Source: Mycobacterium montefiorense
Lineage (GTDB): Bacteria > Actinomycetota > Actinomycetes > Mycobacteriales > Mycobacteriaceae
Reading direction: 5' to 3'
NCBI RefSeq assembly: GCF_003112775.1
Contig: NZ_BFCH01000013.1
Location: 1-37,558 of the forward strand
Length of the DNA stretch: 37,558 nt
Position 1 is the first letter of the stretch, and each line of letters opens with the position of its first letter. Position numbers and translations under genes: made by a program. The notes beneath the pieces were generated by a model. It saw only the letters and a program-made list of their open reading frames with translations, searched no databases and was not told the origin of the DNA. Below are positions 1 through 8,119 of the stretch, in pieces.

Positions 1-1584
1 GGTGGGGCTGGTGGTAAAGGGGGCGCGGGTGCGGCGGGCTTCAACAATCCCGTCGGTGATGGTGGCGCGGGTAGTGCTGGCGGAGTCGGCGGGAAAGCGG
101 GTGCCGGTGGTGCGGCGGGCACCGGGGGTTCTGGTGGTGTGGCCGGTGCTGCCGGCGCCGGCGGCACCGGCGGCGCCGGAGGCACCGGGGGTTCCGGCGG
201 TGCCGGCGCGGTCGGTCCTGCGTGCACCAGCAACTCGGGTGGTCCGGGGTATCGCGGCGGTGCGGGAGGCGCCGGGGGTGCTGGTGGCGACAGTGGCGTG
301 GGGGGCGTCAACGGCAATGGTGGTGACGGTGGGGCCGGCGGCGCCTCGGGCCGCGGCGGCAACGGCGGTGGTTTGGCCGGCGCGGCCGGTACTGGTGGCG
401 CCGCGGGTGCTGGCGGTGTCGGTGGCGCTGCGGGTACTGGGGGTTCTGGTGGTGAAGCCGGTGCCCCCGGCGCCGGCGGTGCGGGCGCAGATGGGGGCAA
501 CGGCGGCAGAGGTATCGCCGGTATCCATGCTGCAGCAGACTCCGGGCGTGCCGGCGGAGCGGGAATCCCTGGTGGTGCCGGTGGCGCCGGCGGGGCTGGT
601 GGTGACAGTCCGGGCGGCGTGAACGGATCCGGCGGTAAAGGCGGCGTTGGTGGAGACGGTGGTGCCGGCGGCAACGGTGCACGCAACCTGACCGGTACCG
701 GTGGTGCTGGCGGCGCCGGCGGTGCGGGTGGTGCGGCCGGCGCGGGTGGCGAAGCGGGCACCGGTGGTACGGGTGGTGAGGACGGCGCTGCCGGTGCTGG
801 TGGTGCCGGTGCCGCCGGCGGGAGCGGCGGCGCTGGCGGCAAGGGTTCTGGCGGTGCAGCCGGGGCAGGTCAGCCCGGCAACGCGGGCGGGGCCGGCGGA
901 GTCGGCGGGGCCGGCGGTGCTGCGGGTGATGGCGGCACCAACGGCGCCGGAGGGGCTGGCGGTGCAGGTGGCGCCGGAGGGACCGGCACCGACGGCGCTA
1001 ACGGTAAGGGCCTAGCGGGCGGCAGCGGCGGGACCGGCGGCGCTGGCGGCGCCGGCGGGAACGCAGGCGACGGCGACGGCGAGGCCGCTGCCGGTGGCGA
1101 AGCCGGTGTCGGCGGCAAAGGCGGTAAAGGCGGTAACGGCGGCAACGGACCTGCCAACACCCCCGGTGGCAATGGCGGCAAAGGCGGGGCCGGCGGCGTC
1201 GGCGGCGTCGGCGGGCTCAATTCCGACCAGGAGAGCAGCACGGCCAGTGCCACAGGCGGCGACGGCGGCGACGGCGGCGACGGCGGTGCCGGCGGCACAG
1301 GCACCGGCCGCCCTGGCGGAAAGGGCGGAACCGGTGGCGCTGGGGGTAAAGCCGGAGCGGGCGGAGAAGCCAACACCGGTGGAACCGCCGGCGACTCGGG
1401 CACTGCCGGGGCGAAGGGTAAAAACGGACCAGACGGCACGCGCGATGAGCCAAAATCCGAACCCACGCCGAAGCCCTTTGTCCCGCCCCCTGTCCGTATC
1501 CCCAATATCCCGATAGCGAAACGGCGCGGGACGTACTCGAAGCTCCTCGAAATAATCATAAAAGGAATTTCGGGCTCGAAATAG
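1..1584 (+). CDS. PE_PGRS-type glycine-rich repeat protein, 3' part (start outside window)
   Basis: The frame is open from the first base of the window to a TAG at 1582-1584, so only the C-terminal 527 residues are seen. Nearly all of it is Gly-Gly-X and Gly-Gly-Ala triplets with interspersed NGG, GKGG and GDGG units, the pattern of the polymorphic GC-rich repeat region of mycobacterial PE_PGRS proteins. These are surface or secreted proteins whose N-terminal PE domain directs ESX-5 export. No PE domain lies within the window, so the family call rests on composition. The last 50 or so residues differ sharply: a charged Pro/Lys linker ([16 protein letters not shown]), then a basic, hydrophobic end ([18 protein letters not shown]). 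That tail is unlike the usual PGRS ending and may be a folded or membrane-associated segment. The nearest recognisable neighbour is the sirtuin 191 nt downstream. Confidence 0.8.
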   Translation, partial: GGAGGKGGAGAAGFNNPVGDGGAGSAGGVGGKAGAGGAAGTGGSGGVAGAAGAGGTGGAGGTGGSGGAGAVGPACTSNSGGPGYRGGAGGAGGAGGDSGVGGVNGNGGDGGAGGASGRGGNGGGLAGAAGTGGAAGAGGVGGAAGTGGSGGEAGAPGAGGAGADGGNGGRGIAGIHAAADSGRAGGAGIPGGAGGAGGAGGDSPGGVNGSGGKGGVGGDGGAGGNGARNLTGTGGAGGAGGAGGAAGAGGEAGTGGTGGEDGAAGAGGAGAAGGSGGAGGKGSGGAAGAGQPGNAGGAGGVGGAGGAAGDGGTNGAGGAGGAGGAGGTGTDGANGKGLAGGSGGTGGAGGAGGNAGDGDGEAAAGGEAGVGGKGGKGGNGGNGPANTPGGNGGKGGAGGVGGVGGLNSDQESSTASATGGDGGDGGDGGAGGTGTGRPGGKGGTGGAGGKAGAGGEANTGGTAGDSGTAGAKGKNGPDGTRDEPKSEPTPKPFVPPPVRIPNIPIAKRRGTYSKLLEIIIKGISGSK

Positions 1585-1775
1585 CAACACCGATAGCTGA
1601 ATCGCCGGCATTGTTTCGGCCACTACACCGCGCTGCGCTTCTCCCAGCATCTCGTCGGCGCTGGAATCTCGGCTTCGGTTGGCAACTCGGTTGCCAACAT
1701 TGCAGATTCGTTCCATAGTGCGCTCGGCGAGGCGATCGACGGTCTGCACGAAGCCGAGTCCGTACTCTCGAATAC

Positions 1776-2621
1776 GTGCCTAGCCGCCCCGAAGCTCCGG
1801 AACTGGTCGCGCTGTTGGCCGGACGCCGGATCGCGGTGCTGACCGGCGCGGGGATTTCCACCGACTCGGGCATTCCCGACTATCGCGGGCCTGATTCGCC
1901 GCCGAGCAATCCGATGACCATCCAGCAGTTCACCTCGGATCCGGTGTTCCGACAGCGGTACTGGGCGCGCAACCATGTCGGCTGGCGGCACATGGACGAC
2001 ACCCAACCCAACGCGGGGCATCGTGCGCTGGCCGCGCTGGAGCAGGCCGGGGTGGTGACCGGCGTGATCACCCAGAACGTCGACCTGCTGCACACCAAGG
2101 CCGGCAGCGAAAACGTGATCAACCTGCACGGCACCTACGCGCAGATGATCTGCCTGAGTTGCGGCCACACCATGAGCCGGGCCGCGCTCGCCGCGGAGCT
2201 CGAGGCGCTCAACCCCGGGTTCATCGAGCGCGCCGAGGCGATCGGTGGGCTGGCCGTGGCGCCCGATGCCGACGCTGTCGTCGCCGATACCACGTCGTTC
2301 CAGTATCTCGACTGTCCACGCTGCGCCGGCATGCTCAAGCCAGATATCGTCTACTTCGGCGAAAGTGTGGCTAAAGATACTGTTGCACATGCCTTTTCAC
2401 TGGTCGACGATGCCGAGGCGCTGCTGGTCGCGGGCTCGTCGCTGACCGTTTTCTCCGGCTACCGATTTGTGCGGCACGCAGCCGCGCTCGGCATCCCGGT
2501 CGCCATCGTCAACCGCGGCCCTACCCGTGGAGATGAACTGGCTACCCTCAAGCTCGACGGGTGGTGCTCAGAACTGCTGGTGCTGCTTGCCGATGAGCTG
2601 GCGCCGCTGGCGTTGCGCTAG
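1776..2621 (+). CDS. NAD-dependent protein deacylase, class II (SIRT4-like) sirtuin
   Basis: Sirtuins remove acyl groups from protein lysines using NAD+. All family motifs are present in the 281 residues: GAGIST at 24-29 followed by DSGIPDYRG (NAD+ binding), TQNVD at 99-103, the catalytic His118 in NLHGTY, four zinc-ligand Cys (126, 129, 180, 183) in CxxC pairs, GSS at 220-222, and NRGPT near 236. The GIPDYRG form and the 50-residue spacing of the Cys pairs fit the SIRT4-like class rather than the shorter CobB/SIRT5-like deacylase that M. tuberculosis carries elsewhere, so this is probably a second sirtuin. The start is GTG at 1776; I see no good ribosome-binding site, so the start is moderately uncertain. 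The gene converges on the P450, the stop codons overlapping by a few bases. The substrate cannot be inferred from the sequence. Confidence 0.9.
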   Translation: MPSRPEAPELVALLAGRRIAVLTGAGISTDSGIPDYRGPDSPPSNPMTIQQFTSDPVFRQRYWARNHVGWRHMDDTQPNAGHRALAALEQAGVVTGVITQNVDLLHTKAGSENVINLHGTYAQMICLSCGHTMSRAALAAELEALNPGFIERAEAIGGLAVAPDADAVVADTTSFQYLDCPRCAGMLKPDIVYFGESVAKDTVAHAFSLVDDAEALLVAGSSLTVFSGYRFVRHAAALGIPVAIVNRGPTRGDELATLKLDGWCSELLVLLADELAPLALR

Positions 2622-3886
2622 AACTCACACGGCAGGCTGCGCACGGCGTGTACAAAATTGCCCGCCACGTACGTCGCATCGCTTGCCTGAATTTCGGGCA
2701 ACTGGCGCAGCAGCTCACCGAAGATCGCGCGCAGCTGCGCGCGTGCCACGTGGGCGCCGAGGCAGAAATGCAGTCCGCCACCGCCGAACCCGACATGTGG
2801 GTTAGGACTGCGGCTGAGGTCGAAGTGGTCCGGGCGGGTGAATGCCTCGGTGTCCCAGTTGCCGGACGAGTAGAACATCACCACCTTGTCTCCCGCGGCG
2901 ATCTTCTGGCCTGCGAGCTCGAAATCGGTTGCCGCCGTGCGGCGGAACGTCATGACCGGCGTCGCCCAGCGAACGAACTCCTCGACCGCCACGCCGATCC
3001 TGTTCTCGTAATCCGCTAGCAGCCAAGTCCTTTGATCCGGGAAATCGGTGAGCGCCTTCAGGCTGTGACTCATAGTCTGGCGCGTGGTGTCGTTGCCCGC
3101 GACCGAGAGCAGCACGAAAAAAGCCGCCACCTCGGTGTCGGTCAGCCGGTCGCCGTCCACCTCGGCATGCACCAGACTGCTGATCAGGTCTTCGCCCGGG
3201 TTCTCGCGCCGCTCGGCGGCGAGTGTGCCGACAACCTGATGCAGGTACATCTGCTGCTCGAAGATGACTTCCAGTGCGGGGCGGCCGTCGAGGAACTCGG
3301 GGTCGGCCCAGGACACCAGCGCGTCGGTGGCATGTGCCATGCGCTCGCGCTCGGAATCCGGAATGCCCACCATGTCCGAGAGCGTGCGGATGGGCAGCTC
3401 CTTGGCGCAGAGATCGACGAAATCCGCACCGCTTCCCGCGTCGCGAAGCTCCTCGACGATGGTCTTGGCGTTCGCCTGGATCGATTCCTCGATGCGGCGC
3501 ACCTGCCGTGGCGTGAATGCGGCGTGGGCGAGCTTGCGCAACTTGGTGTGCCGGGGCGGGTCCATCGCCAGGAAGGATTGCGATGCCTCGAGCAGCTCCA
3601 CCGGAATGCTCTCGAACATCACCCCCTTGCCGGACAGAAACACCTCGCTGTCGCGGCTGACCGTGACGATGTCCGCGTGCCGGGTGACCGCCCAATAACC
3701 GGGATCATCGGGGTCCGGCATCAGGGCGTCCTCGACCGGCGGATGCAAGCTGACCGGCCGCTCGGCCCGTAGCACCGCAAACGAGCGCTCCCGGTCGGCG
3801 GCCGTCGTCGACCAGAACTCCCGCGACGACAGATCAATCGCGTCGTAGGCACGGGGACGGCTGGACCGTCCGGTCAGCACTGCCAT
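2618..3886 (-). CDS. Cytochrome P450 (CYP124/CYP125-like bacterial class)
   Basis: This is a soluble bacterial P450 of 422 residues, a haem-thiolate monooxygenase that receives electrons from a ferredoxin. The I-helix oxygen-activation motif AGNDTT is at 263-268, the ExxR pair is E303/R306, and the haem-binding loop FGGGGLHFCLG is at 377-387 with Cys385 as the axial ligand. The GFGGGGxHFCLGA loop and the general sequence resemble the mycobacterial P450s that oxidise lipid or sterol side chains (CYP124 type), but I cannot assign a subfamily, and no ferredoxin or reductase gene is nearby. The ATG at 3886 has a strong GGAGGA ribosome-binding site 6 nt upstream. The gene is divergent from the TetR gene, and a palindromic operator candidate lies about 43 bp upstream of its start, so repression by that regulator is likely. 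Its 3' end overlaps that of the sirtuin. Confidence 0.93.
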   Translation of the reverse strand: MAVLTGRSSRPRAYDAIDLSSREFWSTTAADRERSFAVLRAERPVSLHPPVEDALMPDPDDPGYWAVTRHADIVTVSRDSEVFLSGKGVMFESIPVELLEASQSFLAMDPPRHTKLRKLAHAAFTPRQVRRIEESIQANAKTIVEELRDAGSGADFVDLCAKELPIRTLSDMVGIPDSERERMAHATDALVSWADPEFLDGRPALEVIFEQQMYLHQVVGTLAAERRENPGEDLISSLVHAEVDGDRLTDTEVAAFFVLLSVAGNDTTRQTMSHSLKALTDFPDQRTWLLADYENRIGVAVEEFVRWATPVMTFRRTAATDFELAGQKIAAGDKVVMFYSSGNWDTEAFTRPDHFDLSRSPNPHVGFGGGGLHFCLGAHVARAQLRAIFGELLRQLPEIQASDATYVAGNFVHAVRSLPCEF

Positions 3887-3928
3887 CGTTGATCCTCCGC
3901 CCGTCGTGAACTTCGTCGAACAATATGC

Positions 3929-3945
3929 CTAGACACTATGTCTAG
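3929..3945. promoter_or_regulatory. Palindromic operator candidate for the divergent P450/TetR pair
   Basis: CTAGACA-CTA-TGTCTAG is a perfect 7-3-7 inverted repeat. It is flanked by a direct repeat CAATATG at 3921-3927 and 3947-3953. It lies in the 70-90 bp between the divergently transcribed P450 and TetR genes, the classic place for a TetR-family dimer site controlling both. The assignment to this regulator is inferred from position. Confidence 0.6.
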
Positions 3946-3978
3946 TCAATATGTTGAATGGTCGGTTATGCTCGGCAA

Positions 3979-4623
3979 ATGCCGTCGGTCACCCGCAAGG
4001 CGCAGCCCAAGCGTGAGCACACGCGCCAGCAGCGGCGCGAAGAGATGGAGCGCCGGCTGCTCGACGCCACGGAGCGGCTGATGCGCGGCGGAGCCAGCTT
4101 CACCGAACTCAGCGTGGACCGGCTGTCGACCGAGGCCGGTATCTCACGGGCCAGCTTCTACATCTACTTCGAGGACAAGGGACACCTGCTGCGCCGGCTC
4201 GCCGGCCAGGTGTTCGCCGATCTGGCCGAGAGCGCGAATCGGTGGTGGAGCGTGGCCGAGCGGCGCGATCCCGCCGACGTCCGCGCGGCGATGGCGGGCC
4301 TCGTCGCCAGCTATCGGCGGCATCAGCCGGTACTCGTCGCGCTGAACGAGATGGCCGCCTACGACGCGGTCGTGGGCGCGACCTATCGCAATCTGTTGAC
4401 CGCGATTACCGGGCGCTTGACTCGGGTCATCGAAGACGGCCAGGCCGACGGCTCGATCCGCCCGGAGTTACCGGCGGGCAGCACGGCCAGCGCACTGACC
4501 TGGATGGTGGAGCGAGCATGCCAGCAGAATCTTCCGAGCGCGCCGGACTCCTACGACGCAGAGCTAGCCACCACTTTGGCCGAAATAATCTGGGCTACTT
4601 TGTATCTCAAAACCGCGTACTAA
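3979..4623 (+). CDS. TetR-family transcriptional regulator
   Basis: This is a regulator of about 214 residues with an N-terminal helix-turn-helix of TetR type: a first helix with LLDATERLM, then LSVDRLSTEAGISRASFYIYFEDKGHL read in two parts, where GISRASFYIYF is the recognition helix and its cap. The all-helical C-terminal part, ending WMVERACQQNLP and then EIIWATLYLKTAY, resembles the ligand-binding domain of EthR-like regulators. It probably binds the palindrome immediately upstream and represses both itself and the divergent P450; the ligand is unknown. Two in-frame ATGs exist, 3958 and 3979. I chose 3979 (MPSVTRK) because 3958 almost abuts the operator and adds an unusual MVGYARQ extension, but neither has a clear ribosome-binding site. 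The stop is 2 nt from the convergent proB stop. Confidence 0.9.
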   Translation: MPSVTRKAQPKREHTRQQRREEMERRLLDATERLMRGGASFTELSVDRLSTEAGISRASFYIYFEDKGHLLRRLAGQVFADLAESANRWWSVAERRDPADVRAAMAGLVASYRRHQPVLVALNEMAAYDAVVGATYRNLLTAITGRLTRVIEDGQADGSIRPELPAGSTASALTWMVERACQQNLPSAPDSYDAELATTLAEIIWATLYLKTAY

Positions 4624-4625
4624 CC

Positions 4626-5729
4626 TCAGACCGCAACGAGGTCGTCGGCATGCACCGCGGGCCGGCGTAGTTCTTCGGGCAGCTCGGAGGTGGACTTGCC
4701 CATGATGGCGGTGAGCTCGGCCGCATCGTAGGCAACCACACCACGGGCCACCACGGTCGCGTCCGGTCCGTGCAATTCGACGACGTCGCCGCCGTGGAAT
4801 CGCCCGGACACCGCGGTGACGCCCGCGGCGAGCAGCGAGCGCCGTTGCCCCACCACGGCCCGCACGGCACCCTCGTCGAGAGTCAGTGACCCAGCCGAAT
4901 CCGCGGCATAACGCAGCCAGAAACGGCGGGCCGACATCCGTTGTGGTCGAGCCGCAAACACCGTGCCCGACGAGGCGTCAGTGAGCGCCGTCGCGGCATC
5001 CGACGCCGCGGCCAGCAGTACCGGCACCCCGGCGTCGGCGGCGAGCAGTGCCGAGGACATCTTCGACGCCATTCCCCCGGTGCCCAATGCGCTACCCGGG
5101 CCTGCCACCACACCGTCAAGATCCGAGGACGCGGCGACTTCAGGAATGAAGCGCGCCCCCTTGGTCTTTCGCGGATCGGTGTCATAGAGCCCGTCAATGT
5201 CGGAGAGCAGCACCAGGGCCTCGGCTCCGACCAGATGGGCCACCAGCGCCGACAGCCGGTCGTTGTCGCCGAACCGGATCTCGTTGGTGGCCACGGTGTC
5301 GTTTTCGTTGACGATCGCGACCGCATGCAGCGCGCGCAGCCGGTCCAGGGTGCGTTGGGCATTGGTGTGCTGGGCCCGCATCGAAATGTCGTGGGCGCTC
5401 AGCAGCACTTGTCCGACCGTGCGGCCATACCGGGCGAACGCGGCACTCCACGCGTTGACCAGCGCGACCTGACCCACGCTGGCCGCGGCCTGCTTGGTCG
5501 CCAGATCCTTTGGACGACGCGATAATCCGAGTGGCTCGATGCCGGCGGCGATGGCACCCGAGGAAACGATGACGACATCGGTGCCGGCTTTCATCCGCGC
5601 CTCGATCGCATCTGCCAGCCCGGCCAAGCGGCCCCCGTCGAACACCCCGGACGGTGTGGTCAGCGCGTTGGTCCCGATCTTGACGACCAGGCTGCGAGCG
5701 GTGCGGACCGCTTCGCGGTGGGCGCTCAC
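4626..5729 (-). CDS. proB: Glutamate 5-kinase
   Basis: ProB phosphorylates L-glutamate with ATP to gamma-glutamyl phosphate, the committed and proline-inhibited step of proline synthesis in the cytoplasm. The 367-residue protein has the amino-acid-kinase fold (KIGTNALT at 17-24, SSGAIAAG at 56-63, then [17 protein letters not shown] for substrate binding) and a C-terminal PUA domain from about residue 275. The start is a GTG whose last bases overlap the obg stop in a GTGA junction, so translation is probably coupled to obg. It is the last gene of the rplU-rpmA-obg-proB run. The partner gene proA is not in this window. Confidence 0.97.
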   Translation of the reverse strand: MSAHREAVRTARSLVVKIGTNALTTPSGVFDGGRLAGLADAIEARMKAGTDVVIVSSGAIAAGIEPLGLSRRPKDLATKQAAASVGQVALVNAWSAAFARYGRTVGQVLLSAHDISMRAQHTNAQRTLDRLRALHAVAIVNENDTVATNEIRFGDNDRLSALVAHLVGAEALVLLSDIDGLYDTDPRKTKGARFIPEVAASSDLDGVVAGPGSALGTGGMASKMSSALLAADAGVPVLLAAASDAATALTDASSGTVFAARPQRMSARRFWLRYAADSAGSLTLDEGAVRAVVGQRRSLLAAGVTAVSGRFHGGDVVELHGPDATVVARGVVAYDAAELTAIMGKSTSELPEELRRPAVHADDLVAV

Positions 5730-7168
5730 AATTCTTCACCGCGTTCGCGACGCCGACGCCGCGCGGCCTTACGCTCGTCGGCGCCGACGCGCTCGGTACG
5801 TTCCAGCCTCGCATCGGTGCCGCGGCCCGTCAGCGGAACCTGTTGTCCCGCAGGGGTCTGCGGCTCCCAGTCGAATGTCATGTCGCCGATGGTCACTGCG
5901 CAGCCGGGTTGTGCGCCCAACCGCAGCAGTTCCTCCTCGACGCCCAGGCGCGCCAAGCGGTCGGCGAGATAGCCCACCGCTTCGTCGTTGTCGAAATTGG
6001 TCTGGCCGATCCAGCGCTGGGGACGTGCGCCGGTGACCACGAAGCCGCCTTCGCCATCGGGCTCGACGGTGAAACCGCTTTCGTCGACGGGCACCGGGCG
6101 GATCACCGGGCGACGCGCCACCGGCGCCGGGCGCGATGCGTTGTACTCCGAAATCATCTTCCAGAGCCCAAAAATAAACGGCTGCAGCCCTTCCCGGGTT
6201 GCCGTCGACACTAAGAATATTGGCCAGCCGCGCTCGGCGATCTCGTCGTGGACGAACTCGGCGAGCTCGCGCGCCTCGGGCACGTCAATCTTGTTGAGCA
6301 CCACCGCCCGCGGCCGCTCGGCCAGGTCGACCAATGCCACATCACCTTGCAGTGTGGGCGTGTACGCAGCGAGTTCGGCTTCCAGCGCATCGATGTCGGA
6401 GATCGGGTCGCGACCCGGATCCGCGGTGGCGCAGTCGACGACATGCACCAGCACCGCGCACCGCTCGATGTGCCGCAGGAAATCCAGGCCCAGGCCGCGG
6501 CCCTCGGACGCGCCCGGGATCAAGCCGGGCACGTCGGCGACGGTGAAAGACTGCTCGCCGGCCGAGACGACACCGAGATTGGGAACCAGTGTGGTGAACG
6601 GGTAATCGGCGACCTTGGGTTTGGCCGCCGAGATCACCGATACCAGCGACGACTTGCCCGCCGAGGGAAAACCGACCAGCCCGGCATCGGCAACAGTCTT
6701 GAGTTCCAGGGTGAGATCGCGGGCCTGGCCGGGCTCACCCAGCAGCGCGAAGCCGGGCGCCTTGCGGGCGCGCGACGCGAGCGCCGCGTTACCCAACCCG
6801 CCGCGGCCGCCGGCGGCGGCATCGAAGCGCGTGCCCGCACCGACCAAATCGGCCAGCAGACGGCCGTTTTCGTCCAGCACGACGGTGCCGTCGGGAACCT
6901 TGACTTCCAAATCCGCACCGGTGGCTCCGTCGCGATTGCTGCCCATCCCCTGCTTGCCCGCAGGGGCGGTGACATGCGGACGGAAATGGAAGTCCAGCAA
7001 GGTGTGCACCGCGGGGTCCACAACAAAGACGATGCTGCCGCCGCGGCCGCCGTTGCCACCATCGGGGCCGCCGAGCGGCTTGAACTTCTCGCGATGAACA
7101 GAGGCGCAGCCGTTACCGCCGGAACCTGCCCGCGCGTGGATGACGACTCGATCGACAAACCTAGGCAT
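5726..7168 (-). CDS. obg: Obg/CgtA GTPase, ribosome assembly and stress signalling
   Basis: Obg is a GTPase that associates with the 50S subunit and links ribosome maturation to the stringent response. The 480-residue protein shows the three parts of the family: the glycine-rich Obg fold (residues 1-158, starting [19 protein letters not shown]), the G domain with GFPSAGKSS at about 166-174, [14 protein letters not shown] (G3/switch II) and NKID (G4), and an Obg C-terminal (OCT) domain ending in a basic [11 protein letters not shown] tail. I chose the ATG at 7168 because PRFVD is the family N-terminus and GAGAGGA precedes it; an in-frame ATG at 7210 would add 14 residues but lies close to rpmA. 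It follows rpmA by 51 nt and overlaps proB by 4 nt. Confidence 0.97.
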   Translation of the reverse strand: MPRFVDRVVIHARAGSGGNGCASVHREKFKPLGGPDGGNGGRGGSIVFVVDPAVHTLLDFHFRPHVTAPAGKQGMGSNRDGATGADLEVKVPDGTVVLDENGRLLADLVGAGTRFDAAAGGRGGLGNAALASRARKAPGFALLGEPGQARDLTLELKTVADAGLVGFPSAGKSSLVSVISAAKPKVADYPFTTLVPNLGVVSAGEQSFTVADVPGLIPGASEGRGLGLDFLRHIERCAVLVHVVDCATADPGRDPISDIDALEAELAAYTPTLQGDVALVDLAERPRAVVLNKIDVPEARELAEFVHDEIAERGWPIFLVSTATREGLQPFIFGLWKMISEYNASRPAPVARRPVIRPVPVDESGFTVEPDGEGGFVVTGARPQRWIGQTNFDNDEAVGYLADRLARLGVEEELLRLGAQPGCAVTIGDMTFDWEPQTPAGQQVPLTGRGTDARLERTERVGADERKAARRRRRERGEEL

Positions 7169-7219
7169 CGGGGGTCCTCTCAGTGTGTGCCTAGCGAGCC
7201 AGGCACACACTCACGATGC

Positions 7220-7486
7220 TTAGTCGGCGCTCTGCGCGGCCGCGACGATGCTGATGGTCTTCCGCCCGCGCTTGACGCCGAACTCGACGGCGCCGGCTTC
7301 CTTGGCGAACAACGTGTCGTCGCCGCCACGGCCGACGTTCACGCCGGGGTGGAAATGGGTGCCACGCTGGCGGACGATGATCTCGCCGGCCTTGACGATC
7401 TGGCCGCCGAACCGCTTGACGCCGAGCCGCTGGGCGGCGGAGTCGCGACCGTTGCGCGAGCTGGAAGCGCCCTTCTTGTGTGCCAT
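7220..7486 (-). CDS. rpmA: 50S ribosomal protein bL27
   Basis: The 88 residues begin [15 protein letters not shown], the unmistakable N-terminus of bL27, whose tail reaches the peptidyl-transferase centre. There is no N-terminal extension of the cleaved Firmicute type. The ATG at 7486 has GGAGGCGACAG before it. It lies 14 nt after rplU and 51 nt before obg, the conserved rplU-rpmA-obg order. Confidence 0.98.
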   Translation of the reverse strand: MAHKKGASSSRNGRDSAAQRLGVKRFGGQIVKAGEIIVRQRGTHFHPGVNVGRGGDDTLFAKEAGAVEFGVKRGRKTISIVAAAQSAD

Positions 7487-7500
7487 GTCTGTCGCCTCCG

Positions 7501-7812
7501 CTACTTGATTCCGGTGACCTTCAGGACCGTCAGCCGCTGACGGTGGCCCTGACGCTTGTGGTAGCCGGTCTTGTTCTTGAACTTGTGGATACGGATCTTC
7601 GGGCCCTTGGTGTGCTCGAGCACCTCGCCGGTCACCGCGACCTTCGCCAGCGCGGCGGCGTCGGAAGTGACGGTGGCACCGTCGACAACCAGCGCGACCG
7701 GCAGCGACACCTTGGCGCCGGGCTCGGATTCGAGCTTCTCGACCTTGACCACATCACCGACGGCGACCTTGTACTGCTTGCCACCGGTCTTGACGATTGC
7801 GTAGGTCGCCAT
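7501..7812 (-). CDS. rplU: 50S ribosomal protein bL21
   Basis: The protein has 103 residues, the normal bL21 length, starting [21 protein letters not shown] and ending with the conserved [14 protein letters not shown]. bL21 binds 23S rRNA near bL20 in the large subunit. I chose the ATG at 7812, preceded by GAGGAAGAGGCAGGAGC; an upstream in-frame ATG at 7854 would add 14 residues not found in the family. It is the first gene of the rplU-rpmA-obg-proB run. Confidence 0.98.
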   Translation of the reverse strand: MATYAIVKTGGKQYKVAVGDVVKVEKLESEPGAKVSLPVALVVDGATVTSDAAALAKVAVTGEVLEHTKGPKIRIHKFKNKTGYHKRQGHRQRLTVLKVTGIK

Positions 7813-7959
7813 CGTTGCTCCTGCCTCTTCCTCGCGTCTTCCGCGCGCGTGCAAGCTGAAATGCGCGTGGTGGGTCTGGGTTGCGGATCTGCGCCGATTG
7901 CTCGGGAGTCCCGCTGTCGTCGGCCGAAGTCAGCTGCCCGGCGTGACGACAACTGTCCA

Positions 7960-7989
7960 AGGGTACGTGACCAGCGGCTACAGGGTCAA
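7960..7989 (-). promoter_or_regulatory. Probable SigA promoter of rplU-rpmA-obg-proB
   Basis: On the minus strand TTGACC (7989-7984) and TACCCT (7965-7960) are separated by 18 nt and fit the housekeeping consensus. Transcription would begin near 7953, giving an rplU leader of about 140 nt, long enough to be structured. The start site is inferred. Confidence 0.45.
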
Positions 7990-8065
7990 ACCAGCACCCT
8001 GGCGAGCCGCCGGCCCGCCTCGGCGAACAGTGACGCGCCCCAAGGCCTGGGCAGCCCGCCCGCGC

Positions 8066-8096
8066 GGGCGCTTTATGGCAACGGAAAGAAGCGCCC
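8066..8096 (-). terminator. Stem-loop after rne
   Basis: GGGCGCTT (8066-8073) and AAGCGCCC (8089-8096) form a perfect 8-bp stem with a 15-nt loop, starting 24 nt past the rne stop. There is no U-run, so it may be a weak or Rho-assisted terminator or an RNA-stabilising 3' hairpin rather than a classic intrinsic terminator. Confidence 0.4.
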
Positions 8097-8119
8097 TGTC
8101 CTGGCACTTACAGATCCGG

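Larger units (their letters stand above)
7813..8119. other. rplU-rne intergenic region without a gene
   Basis: This 307-bp gap holds the rplU promoter and leader and, near the rne end, an 8-bp stem-loop. In M. tuberculosis, as I recall it, dctA lies in the corresponding position; I see no trace of it here. The short overlapping frames have no family resemblance. Confidence 0.6.

Noticed and set aside
1..1440. PGRS repeats as a CRISPR or satellite array
   Set aside because: Units are short, irregular Gly-Gly-X codons without spacers or a constant repeat.
870..1749. Pro-rich minus-strand frames opposite the PGRS gene
   Set aside because: The complement of GGC repeats codes for Pro/Ala; composition artefact.
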